From the NCBI RefSeq assembly GCF_030657335.1, contig NZ_CP131039.1, positions 2,496,501 through 2,560,500 of the forward strand: 64,000 bases of DNA, given 5' to 3'. The DNA is from Croceibacterium aestuarii (GTDB lineage Bacteria; Pseudomonadota; Alphaproteobacteria; Sphingomonadales; Sphingomonadaceae). Positions 40,851-49,383 of this stretch are shown here, one piece after another; the stretch's first letter is position 1, and every line of letters starts with the position of its first letter. A program made the translations under genes and the position numbers. The notes under the pieces are model-generated. The model was not told the origin of the DNA. It saw nothing but the letters and a program-made list of their open reading frames with translations, and did no database searches.

Positions 40851-43800
40851 CTAGCCGGGCGATAACGCCGCCTTGTGTTCGGCGAGCAGCGCGGGCGGTA
40901 TCGCCACCAGCAGCGGGACCTGGGTGTAAAGCACGGCCGCCTCGATCCGGCGCCCCGTGTAGATCGCCGCCAGCGCCGCGGCATAGGCCGCCATCTGCCG
41001 CAGGGTCGCGACCGGGACCTCGGCCAGGCCTGAAGGCGGGCGCCGCGCAGTCTTGAAATCGACCACCAGCACGCGGTCCCGCTCGACCAGCAGCCGGTCA
41101 GCTGTGCCGGCGACAATCTGCCCGTCGACCGTCGCAGCCAGCGGAACCTCGGCAAGCGCATCGGGTCCGAATATCTCGGCCCAACCGGGCTCGTCGAGGA
41201 CCGCCAGCGCCGGGGCCAGAATCGACTCGCGCTCGGACTCGTCGAATTCCGACGCCTGCCGCGCGAGCCAGTCGCGCGCCGTGCTCGCGCGGAGCAAGGG
41301 CGGCACTTCGGGCAGACGTTCGAGCAGGCGATGGATAAGCACGCCGCGGCGCGCCGCAAAACCATCCGAGCCCGGGGGGAACGGCGGGTCGGCCCCCTCG
41401 TCCTGTCCGGCGGCGCTCGGCGCAAGCGGGCGCGGCGGACGCGGTTCGGGGCCGACGGGTTGCATTGCCCAGTCGGGGAGCGCCGGCGATTCGATCTCCG
41501 TTCCATCGGCTGCATTGGCGTGCACCGGCGCGCGCTCGCCCTGTTCGAGACGCCAGCCCCATACCGGGTCTGCGAGCGCCACGGCATCGATGACTTTGGA
41601 AAGTCGCGCATACCACGAATCTTCGGCCGGCTCTTCCTCGCGCGCGCCCAGAGCACCGCCGACGAACAGAGCCTCCTCGGCGCGGGTCATGGCGACGTAG
41701 AGCAGCCGCCAGTGCTCCTGTCGTTCCGCCTTGGCGGCCTCGGCTTCTGCTTCGGAGACGCGCCCGGCTTTCTCTTCCTTGGTCAGCGGGGGCAACGGCA
41801 GCGTGCGCCCTTCCCCGCCCGGCAGTTCCTCGGCCAGCGACAGCCCGCGCGTGGGCGAGCTGTCCGGATTGCCGGTCGCATCGGCAAGGATAACGATCGG
41901 GGCCTGCAGGCCCTTCGAGCCGTGCACGGTCATCACCCGCACCAGCCCCTCGCCTGCCCCCGCCTCGCGCTTGAGCTCGCCCTCGCCGGCATCGCACCAG
42001 AGGATGAAGCCCTGCAGGCTCGGGGTATGGACCCCCGAAAAGCTCAGCGCGGCGTTGAGCAGTTCGTCGATGGGGTCGTTGGCCTCGCGCCCGAGCCGGG
42101 CGACGAGCCGGCGCCGCCCCTGCCACGGCCCGGCCAGCATCCAGTGCAACAGCGCCTGCGGCGGCTCGAAATCGGCCCGCCGCAGCAAGTCTCTTAGCAT
42201 ATCCGCCACCCGCATCGCTTCGGGTTCGCGCGATTTGCGCAAGTGGTCCCACAGCGCAGTCTTGTCCGGCCGATAGGCGAATTCGAGCAGCTGCTCCTGC
42301 GTCCACCCGATCAACGGACTGACCAGCAGCCCCGCCAAGCTGAGGTCGTCGAGCGGCTGCGCGGCGAAACGCAATGCTGCCATCAAGTCCTTGACCGCCA
42401 GCGGCGCGCCGAGCCGCAACCGGTCGACACCCGCCACCGGCACACCGGCGGCGTGAAGCCGCGCGACGATCAGGCCCGCCAGCTCGCGGCGCTTGCGCAC
42501 GAGCACCATGATGTCGCCCGGCCCCGCATTGCGCTTGCCGCCCTTGACCAGCGCGATCGGTTCGGTGGTCAGCCAGCGCTTGACCTGCGCGGCGATCTTG
42601 TCGGCCATGCGCCGTTCGGGGCCGGGCAACCAGGTGTCGGGCGCCTCTTCGTCGGGGCCCTCGTCGGGATCGTCTTCGGCCGCAGCGCCAACCGGCTGCC
42701 AAAGCGCGACCAGGCCGGGCCGCTGATCTCCGACGTGCGGATCGGGCGGGCTCGTCAATCCGAACGCGGCATGGCCGATTTCCCTAATCGCGGCATCGAC
42801 GAAATCGAGCACCGCCTGAGCCGTGCGGAACGAGCGGCCGAGACCATAATCCCGCAGTGCGCGGGCGGCGGGATTGTTCGCTGCAAGGCCGGCCAATATC
42901 TGCTTGTAGCGCTGTCGCGCCGCCTCGAAATTCTCCGGGCTGGTCCCCTGGAACCGGAAGATCGCCTGCTTGTAATCGCCGACCACGAAGATGGTCCGCA
43001 ATTTGCCGTCGGCCTGCCCTTCGCCGGCGAAGAAGTCGCCCGTCAGCGCATCGATGATCGACCACTGCGCCGCGTTGGTGTCCTGCGCCTCGTCGATCAG
43101 GATGTGGTCGAACTGGCGGTCGAGCTTGTAGCGGATCCAGTCCGACAGGGCCTTGTCGCTGAGTAGCGCGGCGGCGCGGCGGATCTGGTCGTCGAAGTCG
43201 ATCAGCCCTTCGCGGGTTTTCGCCGCGTCCCAGGCGATGGCGAAGCGGCGGCCGATGGTCAGCGCCGGAACGAGCAGGTCGACCAGACCCAGCAACGCGC
43301 GGCAGTCGATGACCTTCTGCAAGCTTTCGCCGACCCTGCGGAGCTTTTCCTCGTATCCCGGATCGCGCTTTGTGATGTTGCCTAGCTGTTTGCCGACCCG
43401 GTCGGGCGAGGCGAAACCGGTCTTGTTGAAGAGCGTGCCGGAAAAGCTCTCGATTGCCTCCGCCCGGGTGGCCGGGTCGAGCGCGAGCCATGCTTCTGCA
43501 GCCGCTGCGCCCTCGCGTCCGGTCGCGGTGTTCCAGCCGGAAAGCGTGGCGAGGCATTCGCGCAGCGCGTCGCAATCGAACGCATCGTCGGCGCACAGCG
43601 CTTCGAGCAAATGCGGCCCGGCATCGCTGGGCAATCCGATCAACGTGCGCACGCGCTCGTGCAGCGGCTCCTGCCAGCCGCCCGGGCCGAACCATGCCTC
43701 GCGCGCCTCGGCGCAGCGCATCAGCCAGGCGCGCACCCCGTCCGGTCCCATCCGCACGGACAGCTCCGACAATGCGCCGTGCATCGCGCTGTCGCCCTGC

Positions 43801-44312
43801 TCCTCCCAGTCGACCAGCAAGTCGGCGAGCACCTGGTGAGCGAGCAGATCCTTGTCGCGATCCTCCATCGGCTTGGTGCCGGGGACCAGTTCGGCCTCCT
43901 CGGGAAAGGCGGCGAGCAGCCATTGCGAGAACGCGTGAATGGTGTCGATCCGCAGGCCTCCGCCCGGGCAGTCGAGCACCCTGGTGAACAGCGAGCGGGC
44001 GAGGCTCAGTTCCTCGGGCGTGCCCTTCGCGCCGATGGCGTGGAGGTCGGCCGCCAGCAGCGTCTCGTCCATCCGCACCCAATCGGCGAGCACTTCGTTG
44101 ACGCGGGTCGCCATCTCGGCGGCACCCGCCTTGGTGAAGGTCAGGCACAGAATCTGCCCGGGCTCGACACCCGGCGTCAGCAGCAGCCGCAGGACCCGCG
44201 CCGAGAGCACCTGCGTCTTGCCGGTCCCGGCGCTGGCGGAAAGCCAGACGCTGTCGCGCGGGTCGACCGCCAGGGCCTGCTCGTCCTTGAGCGGATGGAC
44301 CCGGCCGCTCAT
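40851..44312 (-). CDS. addA: Double-strand break repair helicase AddA
   Basis: A 1153-residue UvrD-like helicase-nuclease. Walker A is SASAGTGKTQVLSARV near residue 25, followed by CLTFTKAGAAEM; motif II is LIDEAQDTNAAQ; VMTVHGSKGLQAPIV is motif V; the C-terminal RecB-like nuclease carries VVDFKTARRP. AddA pairs with AddB to resect double-strand ends in preparation for RecA. ATG 44312 overlaps the addB stop as ATGA, so the two subunits are translationally coupled. Confidence 0.95.
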   Translation of the reverse strand: MSGRVHPLKDEQALAVDPRDSVWLSASAGTGKTQVLSARVLRLLLTPGVEPGQILCLTFTKAGAAEMATRVNEVLADWVRMDETLLAADLHAIGAKGTPEELSLARSLFTRVLDCPGGGLRIDTIHAFSQWLLAAFPEEAELVPGTKPMEDRDKDLLAHQVLADLLVDWEEQGDSAMHGALSELSVRMGPDGVRAWLMRCAEAREAWFGPGGWQEPLHERVRTLIGLPSDAGPHLLEALCADDAFDCDALRECLATLSGWNTATGREGAAAAEAWLALDPATRAEAIESFSGTLFNKTGFASPDRVGKQLGNITKRDPGYEEKLRRVGESLQKVIDCRALLGLVDLLVPALTIGRRFAIAWDAAKTREGLIDFDDQIRRAAALLSDKALSDWIRYKLDRQFDHILIDEAQDTNAAQWSIIDALTGDFFAGEGQADGKLRTIFVVGDYKQAIFRFQGTSPENFEAARQRYKQILAGLAANNPAARALRDYGLGRSFRTAQAVLDFVDAAIREIGHAAFGLTSPPDPHVGDQRPGLVALWQPVGAAAEDDPDEGPDEEAPDTWLPGPERRMADKIAAQVKRWLTTEPIALVKGGKRNAGPGDIMVLVRKRRELAGLIVARLHAAGVPVAGVDRLRLGAPLAVKDLMAALRFAAQPLDDLSLAGLLVSPLIGWTQEQLLEFAYRPDKTALWDHLRKSREPEAMRVADMLRDLLRRADFEPPQALLHWMLAGPWQGRRRLVARLGREANDPIDELLNAALSFSGVHTPSLQGFILWCDAGEGELKREAGAGEGLVRVMTVHGSKGLQAPIVILADATGNPDSSPTRGLSLAEELPGGEGRTLPLPPLTKEEKAGRVSEAEAEAAKAERQEHWRLLYVAMTRAEEALFVGGALGAREEEPAEDSWYARLSKVIDAVALADPVWGWRLEQGERAPVHANAADGTEIESPALPDWAMQPVGPEPRPPRPLAPSAAGQDEGADPPFPPGSDGFAARRGVLIHRLLERLPEVPPLLRASTARDWLARQASEFDESERESILAPALAVLDEPGWAEIFGPDALAEVPLAATVDGQIVAGTADRLLVERDRVLVVDFKTARRPPSGLAEVPVATLRQMAAYAAALAAIYTGRRIEAAVLYTQVPLLVAIPPALLAEHKAALSPG

Positions 44313-47266
44313 TCGCCGTCTTCCCGCCCAAGCCACTCGTCGAGGCGCATCAGCTGGTCATAGGTGTCATAGCCCGGCGCATCGGGGTTGAGCCGCGCGG
44401 TGAACGGTTCTTGTCCAAGGATCCATCTGTCGAGAGCTTCGTCGAGGAAGCGTTTCGCCTCGGGCAGGAAGTCGTCGAGCGGGATGCCGGAGCGCTTGTT
44501 GCCCGTGAGAATCGGCGTGGCGACATAGCCGAAGCCGGTTTCGCTCTTGGGGGACTTGGCCAGCGACCAGTATTCGAACGCCGTCGGTGGCCCGGCAACG
44601 TCCTTGAACCCGCCGCGTTCAGCCATAAGGCCCGTCGTGCCGAGCTGCAGGGCATAGCCGTTCTCGACCTGTCGCCCGCTCGGCGGCTGGCCGGTCTTGT
44701 AGTCGACGATCGCCAGCGTGCCGTCTGCGAAGCGATCGATCCGGTCGGCCTTGCCGAAGATCTCGATGCCGCGAACCAGCATCGCGCCCCATTCCTCGAA
44801 CAACACCGGCTTGCGCTCGGGGTGAGCGGCAATCATGGTCTCGACCCATTCAAGTGCCTTCATCAGTCGCGGCCGCCACAGCGCGCGCATCAGCGGGTGG
44901 TGGTTCATCTGCTCGAGAACCTCCTCGGCCACCTCGGCCATCGGCCGGCCGGTCTTGTGCCACGTCTCGAGCACCTCGTGCGCCGCCGTACCGCGCCATG
45001 CCGGCGTAGGCTCGGCATCGAGCGCGTCGAGCGGCTTGAGACGCAGGATGGCCGAGGCGTAGAACTGGTAGGGATCGGAGCGCAGCCGGTCGAGCGCGGT
45101 GACGCTGATCCGCACGCGGCGCTGATCTTCGCGGGGCATCGGCTGCGGCCGCGAATAGCGCGGCGCCGGCTTCGCATCGTCGAGCGCACGGGCGAGCGCC
45201 AGCGTGGTCATGTCGGCCGCCTCGTCGGACATCTTGCGCCCGAGCAGCGCCCTGACGCGCAGCAGAAAGCGGCTCGGGATCGCCGGGCCCTGGACGTCGC
45301 GGGCGGAGCGGCTGAGCACGACCTCGGGCGCTCCCAGCAGGGCTGCGAGGTCGTGCGCCGACAGGCCGATTCGAAAATCGGGCCCGGGCACACCGAGCGC
45401 GCGCAGGACCGCGGGAGCAAGCAGCGGGTCGAGCGCCGGGGTCGCCGGCCAGGTGCCTTCGTTGAGCCCGGCGCAGATCACAAGGTCGGCTCGGGTCATG
45501 CGCGCTTCGAGCAGACCGTAGATGGCGACGCGGGGGTGACCGCCGTAGGGGGGCCGCACGGCCACGGCTTCGAGCAGATCGCGCAGCGCGGCGGGCAGTT
45601 GGCCGGGCGCGAGCACGAAGCCTGCTTCGCCGGCATGGAGGCGCAGGTCCTCGACCAGCGCCGAGAGCGCCCGCCCGTCCTCGCGGGCCCAAAGGTTCTC
45701 CCCGGCTAGCGCCTCGCCCGCCGCAACCATTCGGTCGAGCAGATCGGCGAGCCGGGCCTCGGATTCGTCCATCAGCGGGGCGAGGATCGTCTCGACCTCG
45801 CTCCACCAGTCCGCAACCGCAGCCTCGGTTGCCGTTTCGCGCAGCGGCTCGAGCCCGGGCGCGGGGCGCGGACCGCGCAGTTGCAGTTCGAGCACGCGGG
45901 CGCGGTCGAGCCACGCCCCGCGCTCGTCGCCGAGCCGCACCAGCGGATGTTCGAGCAGCGCCATCAGCGGCACCGGCGCGGCCTGCTCTGCGCCGACTTC
46001 GGCGAGCAGCAAAAACAGCCGTCCTGCCGCAGTCTGCGACAGCGGGCGCCCGGCCGAATCGTCGGCCTCGATATTCCAGCGCCGGAGATGATGGACCACT
46101 CGCCGCGCCAGACCGCGGTCGGGCGTGACGACGGCCACCCGCCGCTCCGGCTCGGCGACGGCCTGCCGCACCAGCAGCGCGATGGCCTGCGCCTCCTCTT
46201 CCGGATTCGCCGTCTCGAGCAGGCGCACGCCCGCCAGCCGGCGCTTGTCGGCGGGAAGATCGACCCAGCCTTTCGAAGCCTCTGGAGGGAGGAACAGGTT
46301 CGAAATCGCATGGCTGCGCTCGGGCGGTCCCTTGCCCAGTCCGGCGCGGTGCCACGGCTGGATTTCGCTGCGGTTCACTCCCATTCGGTTGAGCAGAAGC
46401 TTGAGGTGGTACTGCGGATGGGTGACGGCATCGCCCCTGGCCAGCGGCGGGTCGGCCTCGGGCGCGCCGGCATGGCCGAGTTCGTCCCACACCGCGGGAT
46501 CCATCGACAGGTCGAGGTCGGGCAGGATGACCGCACCTCCCGGCAGCTCCGATACAACGCGCAGCAGCCCGGCGAGCGCCGGCGCTGCGCTGGTCACGCC
46601 GGCGGCGACGATCGGCGTCTTCGGAGGATCGCTGCGCCACCGCTCGGCCGCGTGCGCGAACAGGCGATTGCGCCGGGTGGCGGCATCGACTTCGCCCCGC
46701 GCGCGCAGTTCGGCCGCCCACATCTGCTGCACGGCGTAGAAGACCTTGGTGTTTTCGACCCAGTGCCCACTCATCTCGGCAAGGACCTGCGCAACCCGCT
46801 CCTGCCACAGCGCTGCCGGATCGATGTCTTCGACCAGCAGCCGGTCGATGGCGGTGGCGATCTGGCCGGCCATGCGCAGCCGCGCCGCCCCGCTCGGCGC
46901 CTCGCGCCCGAGGGCGCTCATCGCGTCGGGAATCGCCTGCGCCAGTCGGAACAGCCGCCGCATCGGGTCGGCCGCCGGCGCAATGGCCGCGCCCGCGCCG
47001 AGCGGGTCGAGCAGCGCGCCCAGCGTTTCGTCGAGGTCGAGGTCGCCAACCACCGCCATGCGCGGCATCAGCAGGCCGTTTCCGGACAGGCGAATGAAGG
47101 CCTCGGTCACGGTTCGCGCCGCGCGGCTACTCGGCAGGAGCAGCGTCAGCCGGGCGAGGCCGACGTCGGGCTGGGAATAGCGCGGTAGGAGGCCGGCGAC
47201 CAGCGCATCGGCAAAGCCGCGGTGTGCAGCGATCGAATAGACTTGCGGGCCTGGGCGATCAGCCAT
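44309..47266 (-). CDS. addB: Double-strand break repair protein AddB
   Basis: A 985-residue AddB-type protein. The first part is a helicase-like region (VYSIAAHRGFADALVAGLL, LPSSRAAR); near the C-terminus is a PD-(D/E)xK nuclease with AIVDYKTGQPP. Residue order and pairing with addA identify it. AddB typically scans for recombination hotspots. ATG 47266 overlaps murU by 8 bases; the longer open frame is Arg-rich and not likely. It is the alphaproteobacterial AddB type seen beside divL and murU. Confidence 0.93.
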   Translation of the reverse strand: MADRPGPQVYSIAAHRGFADALVAGLLPRYSQPDVGLARLTLLLPSSRAARTVTEAFIRLSGNGLLMPRMAVVGDLDLDETLGALLDPLGAGAAIAPAADPMRRLFRLAQAIPDAMSALGREAPSGAARLRMAGQIATAIDRLLVEDIDPAALWQERVAQVLAEMSGHWVENTKVFYAVQQMWAAELRARGEVDAATRRNRLFAHAAERWRSDPPKTPIVAAGVTSAAPALAGLLRVVSELPGGAVILPDLDLSMDPAVWDELGHAGAPEADPPLARGDAVTHPQYHLKLLLNRMGVNRSEIQPWHRAGLGKGPPERSHAISNLFLPPEASKGWVDLPADKRRLAGVRLLETANPEEEAQAIALLVRQAVAEPERRVAVVTPDRGLARRVVHHLRRWNIEADDSAGRPLSQTAAGRLFLLLAEVGAEQAAPVPLMALLEHPLVRLGDERGAWLDRARVLELQLRGPRPAPGLEPLRETATEAAVADWWSEVETILAPLMDESEARLADLLDRMVAAGEALAGENLWAREDGRALSALVEDLRLHAGEAGFVLAPGQLPAALRDLLEAVAVRPPYGGHPRVAIYGLLEARMTRADLVICAGLNEGTWPATPALDPLLAPAVLRALGVPGPDFRIGLSAHDLAALLGAPEVVLSRSARDVQGPAIPSRFLLRVRALLGRKMSDEAADMTTLALARALDDAKPAPRYSRPQPMPREDQRRVRISVTALDRLRSDPYQFYASAILRLKPLDALDAEPTPAWRGTAAHEVLETWHKTGRPMAEVAEEVLEQMNHHPLMRALWRPRLMKALEWVETMIAAHPERKPVLFEEWGAMLVRGIEIFGKADRIDRFADGTLAIVDYKTGQPPSGRQVENGYALQLGTTGLMAERGGFKDVAGPPTAFEYWSLAKSPKSETGFGYVATPILTGNKRSGIPLDDFLPEAKRFLDEALDRWILGQEPFTARLNPDAPGYDTYDQLMRLDEWLGREDGE

Positions 47267-47975
47267 CCCGCAGAGCGGCCTCGGTCGGCGCAATTGCAGC
47301 GGGCGTCCCGACTTCGAACCACTGGCCCGTAAAGGCGATGCCGTAGAGCCGCGCTTCCTCGATCGCGCGCGACCACAGGACGTTGGTCGAAAACGGGCCC
47401 TCGGGCGCATCGCGCAGCAAGCGATGGCTGACCAATTGGATGCCCGAAAAGATGAACGGCGCGATCCGCCCCGAGCGACGCCGGGTGATCCGGCCGTCGG
47501 CGGTCATATGGAAATCGCCCTTGCCGCGAAAGTTGTGCGCCGCACGGTGCGGGACCAACAGCAGCAGCGCGTCCATCCTTTCGGGGTCCCACGCTTGCGA
47601 CAGGTCGTGGAAGGCATCGCGCGGCCCTTCGAGCCAGATGTTGTCGCTGTTGATGGCGAAGAACGGGTCGGGCAGCAGCGGCAGGGCTTGGATCATCCCG
47701 CCGCCGGTTTCCATGAGCTTCTCGCGCTCGTCCGAGACGGTTACCTGCGGCGCCTTTCGCGCCATGACGTGTGCTTCGAGCGCGTCGGCGAGGTAGTGGA
47801 CGTTGACCACGGCCTTGGCCACACCCGCTTCGGCGAGCCGGTCGAGCGCGTGATCGATCAGCGCCTTCCCGGCGACACGAACGAGCGGCTTTGGCTGGCT
47901 GGCGGTGAGTGGGCGCATTCGCTTGCCAAGCCCCGCGGCGAGCACCATCGCGGTATCGGACGCCAGCTTGCTCAC
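47259..47975 (-). CDS. murU: N-acetylmuramate alpha-1-phosphate uridylyltransferase MurU
   Basis: A 238-residue nucleotidyltransferase. The N-terminal signature is MVLAAGLGKRMRPLT with KPLVRVAGK, the sugar-site segment is NSDNIW, and the C-terminal part has QWFEVGTPAA. With AmgK upstream it matches the MurNAc recycling pathway, in which AmgK makes MurNAc-1-phosphate and MurU makes UDP-MurNAc, bypassing MurA. Start is GTG 47975, overlapping amgK as GTGA. Confidence 0.9.
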   Translation of the reverse strand: MSKLASDTAMVLAAGLGKRMRPLTASQPKPLVRVAGKALIDHALDRLAEAGVAKAVVNVHYLADALEAHVMARKAPQVTVSDEREKLMETGGGMIQALPLLPDPFFAINSDNIWLEGPRDAFHDLSQAWDPERMDALLLLVPHRAAHNFRGKGDFHMTADGRITRRRSGRIAPFIFSGIQLVSHRLLRDAPEGPFSTNVLWSRAIEEARLYGIAFTGQWFEVGTPAAIAPTEAALRDG

Positions 47976-48949
47976 ATCAGTTCCCCGCCCCGCGTGTCAC
48001 GGATTTGTTGCGGGATATTGGCGTCGAACCATTCGGCGACCGGGGCCAGCGCCGGATGCTTCAGGTCCCGTTCGAGAGCGTCCCACACGCGCGGAATGTA
48101 GCCGAGATAGTGCGCCTTCCCGTCGCGCTTCCACAGCCGCACGAAGATGCCGACGATCTTGGCATTTCGCTGCGCCCCGAGCCGGGCATAATCGGCCAGG
48201 AAGTCCGGCCCCGCATCGACCTGCGCCAGATAGTGATCAAGCATCGCCTGCTCGAGGTCTTCGGAGACATCGCGGCGAGCGTCTTGCAGCAAGCTGACGA
48301 GATCGTATGCGCGGTGCCCGACCAGCGCATCCTGGAAGTCGATCAGCCCCTGCTTGCCGTCGCGCAGCAGCATGATGTTCTCGGCGTGGTAATCGCGTAG
48401 CACCGTCACGCCGGGGTCTTGGCGCGGCAGCATCGGGTTCAGGACTTCGTCCCAAGCCGCGGAGTATCCCGCGACGTCGACCTCGATTCCAACCGCCGGA
48501 GCATACCATTCGGGCAACAGTGCCGCCTCGCGCTGGTACGTCGCCATGTCGTACGCCGGAAAGGGCCCGGGCGGCGAATCATGCAGGCTGATCAGCGCAT
48601 CAATCGCCTGCCGGTAGGTCGCTGCTTCGGCGTCGGGGTGATCGTCGAGCCAGTCGCGCATCCGGTCCGCGCCGAAGTCCTCGATCAGCACCAGCCCGCG
48701 CCCGCGGTCCTCGGCGTGGATAGCCGGGGCGCGGTGACCATGGCGGGAAAGCCAGGCCCCGACGTCGAGAAACGGACCCGGGTCCTCCTGCGGCGGCGGC
48801 GCGTCCATCAACATCGCGCTGCGCTCGCCGTCGCGGATGCGGAAATAGCGCCGAAAGCTGGCATCGCCGGCGAGAGGTTCGACGGCACTGCCGCCCCACC
48901 CCGCGCGGTCGAGGAATTCGTCGAGGCCGGCCGGCAAACGTTCGCTCAT
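47972..48949 (-). CDS. amgK: Anomeric MurNAc/GlcNAc kinase AmgK
   Basis: A 325-residue kinase of the aminoglycoside phosphotransferase fold. It has the phosphate-binding region GDASFRRYFRI, the catalytic VLRDYHAENIMLL and the metal-binding LIDFQDALVGHRAYD. By position and partner it is AmgK, which phosphorylates MurNAc and GlcNAc at C1. It sits between tsaE (ATGA overlap) and murU (4-base overlap), an arrangement that supports the call over a generic phosphotransferase. Confidence 0.9.
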   Translation of the reverse strand: MSERLPAGLDEFLDRAGWGGSAVEPLAGDASFRRYFRIRDGERSAMLMDAPPPQEDPGPFLDVGAWLSRHGHRAPAIHAEDRGRGLVLIEDFGADRMRDWLDDHPDAEAATYRQAIDALISLHDSPPGPFPAYDMATYQREAALLPEWYAPAVGIEVDVAGYSAAWDEVLNPMLPRQDPGVTVLRDYHAENIMLLRDGKQGLIDFQDALVGHRAYDLVSLLQDARRDVSEDLEQAMLDHYLAQVDAGPDFLADYARLGAQRNAKIVGIFVRLWKRDGKAHYLGYIPRVWDALERDLKHPALAPVAEWFDANIPQQIRDTRGGELM

Positions 48950-49383
48950 GGCATGCGGCTTTGCCAACTGGCGCCTCCTTCGACAACGGCCTTGCGGCCG
49001 TGATCCGCAATTTCCAACGTGATCGAGAGGCAGGCCGGCTCGTGGGCGAAACCGCCGGCCTTTTCCGGCCATTCGGCGAGCAGCGCCGCCCCTTCGCGGT
49101 AGTCGTCGAGTCCCAATTCCGCTGCTTCGCTCGGGCGGCCCAGCCGGTAAAAGTCGGCATGAACCAGCGGCGGATCGAGCGCGTCGTAGCTCTCGACGAT
49201 GGTGAAGGTCGGCGACGGCACTTCGCCCGGATGGCCGAGCGCGGCAATCACGGCGCGCGCCAGCGTGGTCTTTCCTGCGCCGAGATCGCCGCTCAGCGCG
49301 ACCACGTCGCCCGGCCGCAGTCTGGCGGCAATGCGCGCACCCAGACCCTCGACCGCGGCAAGATCGGGCAGGTCGATGGTCAC
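48946..49383 (-). CDS. tsaE: tRNA threonylcarbamoyladenosine biosynthesis ATPase TsaE
   Basis: A 145-residue P-loop ATPase of the YjeE/TsaE family. Walker A is GDLGAGKTTLARAV, followed by PSPTFTIVESYDA and HADFYRL. It stimulates the TsaB-TsaD complex that makes t6A37 in tRNAs reading ANN codons. It begins with GTG 49383, overlapping divL, and its stop overlaps the amgK ATG as ATGA. Confidence 0.93.
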   Translation of the reverse strand: MTIDLPDLAAVEGLGARIAARLRPGDVVALSGDLGAGKTTLARAVIAALGHPGEVPSPTFTIVESYDALDPPLVHADFYRLGRPSEAAELGLDDYREGAALLAEWPEKAGGFAHEPACLSITLEIADHGRKAVVEGGASWQSRMP

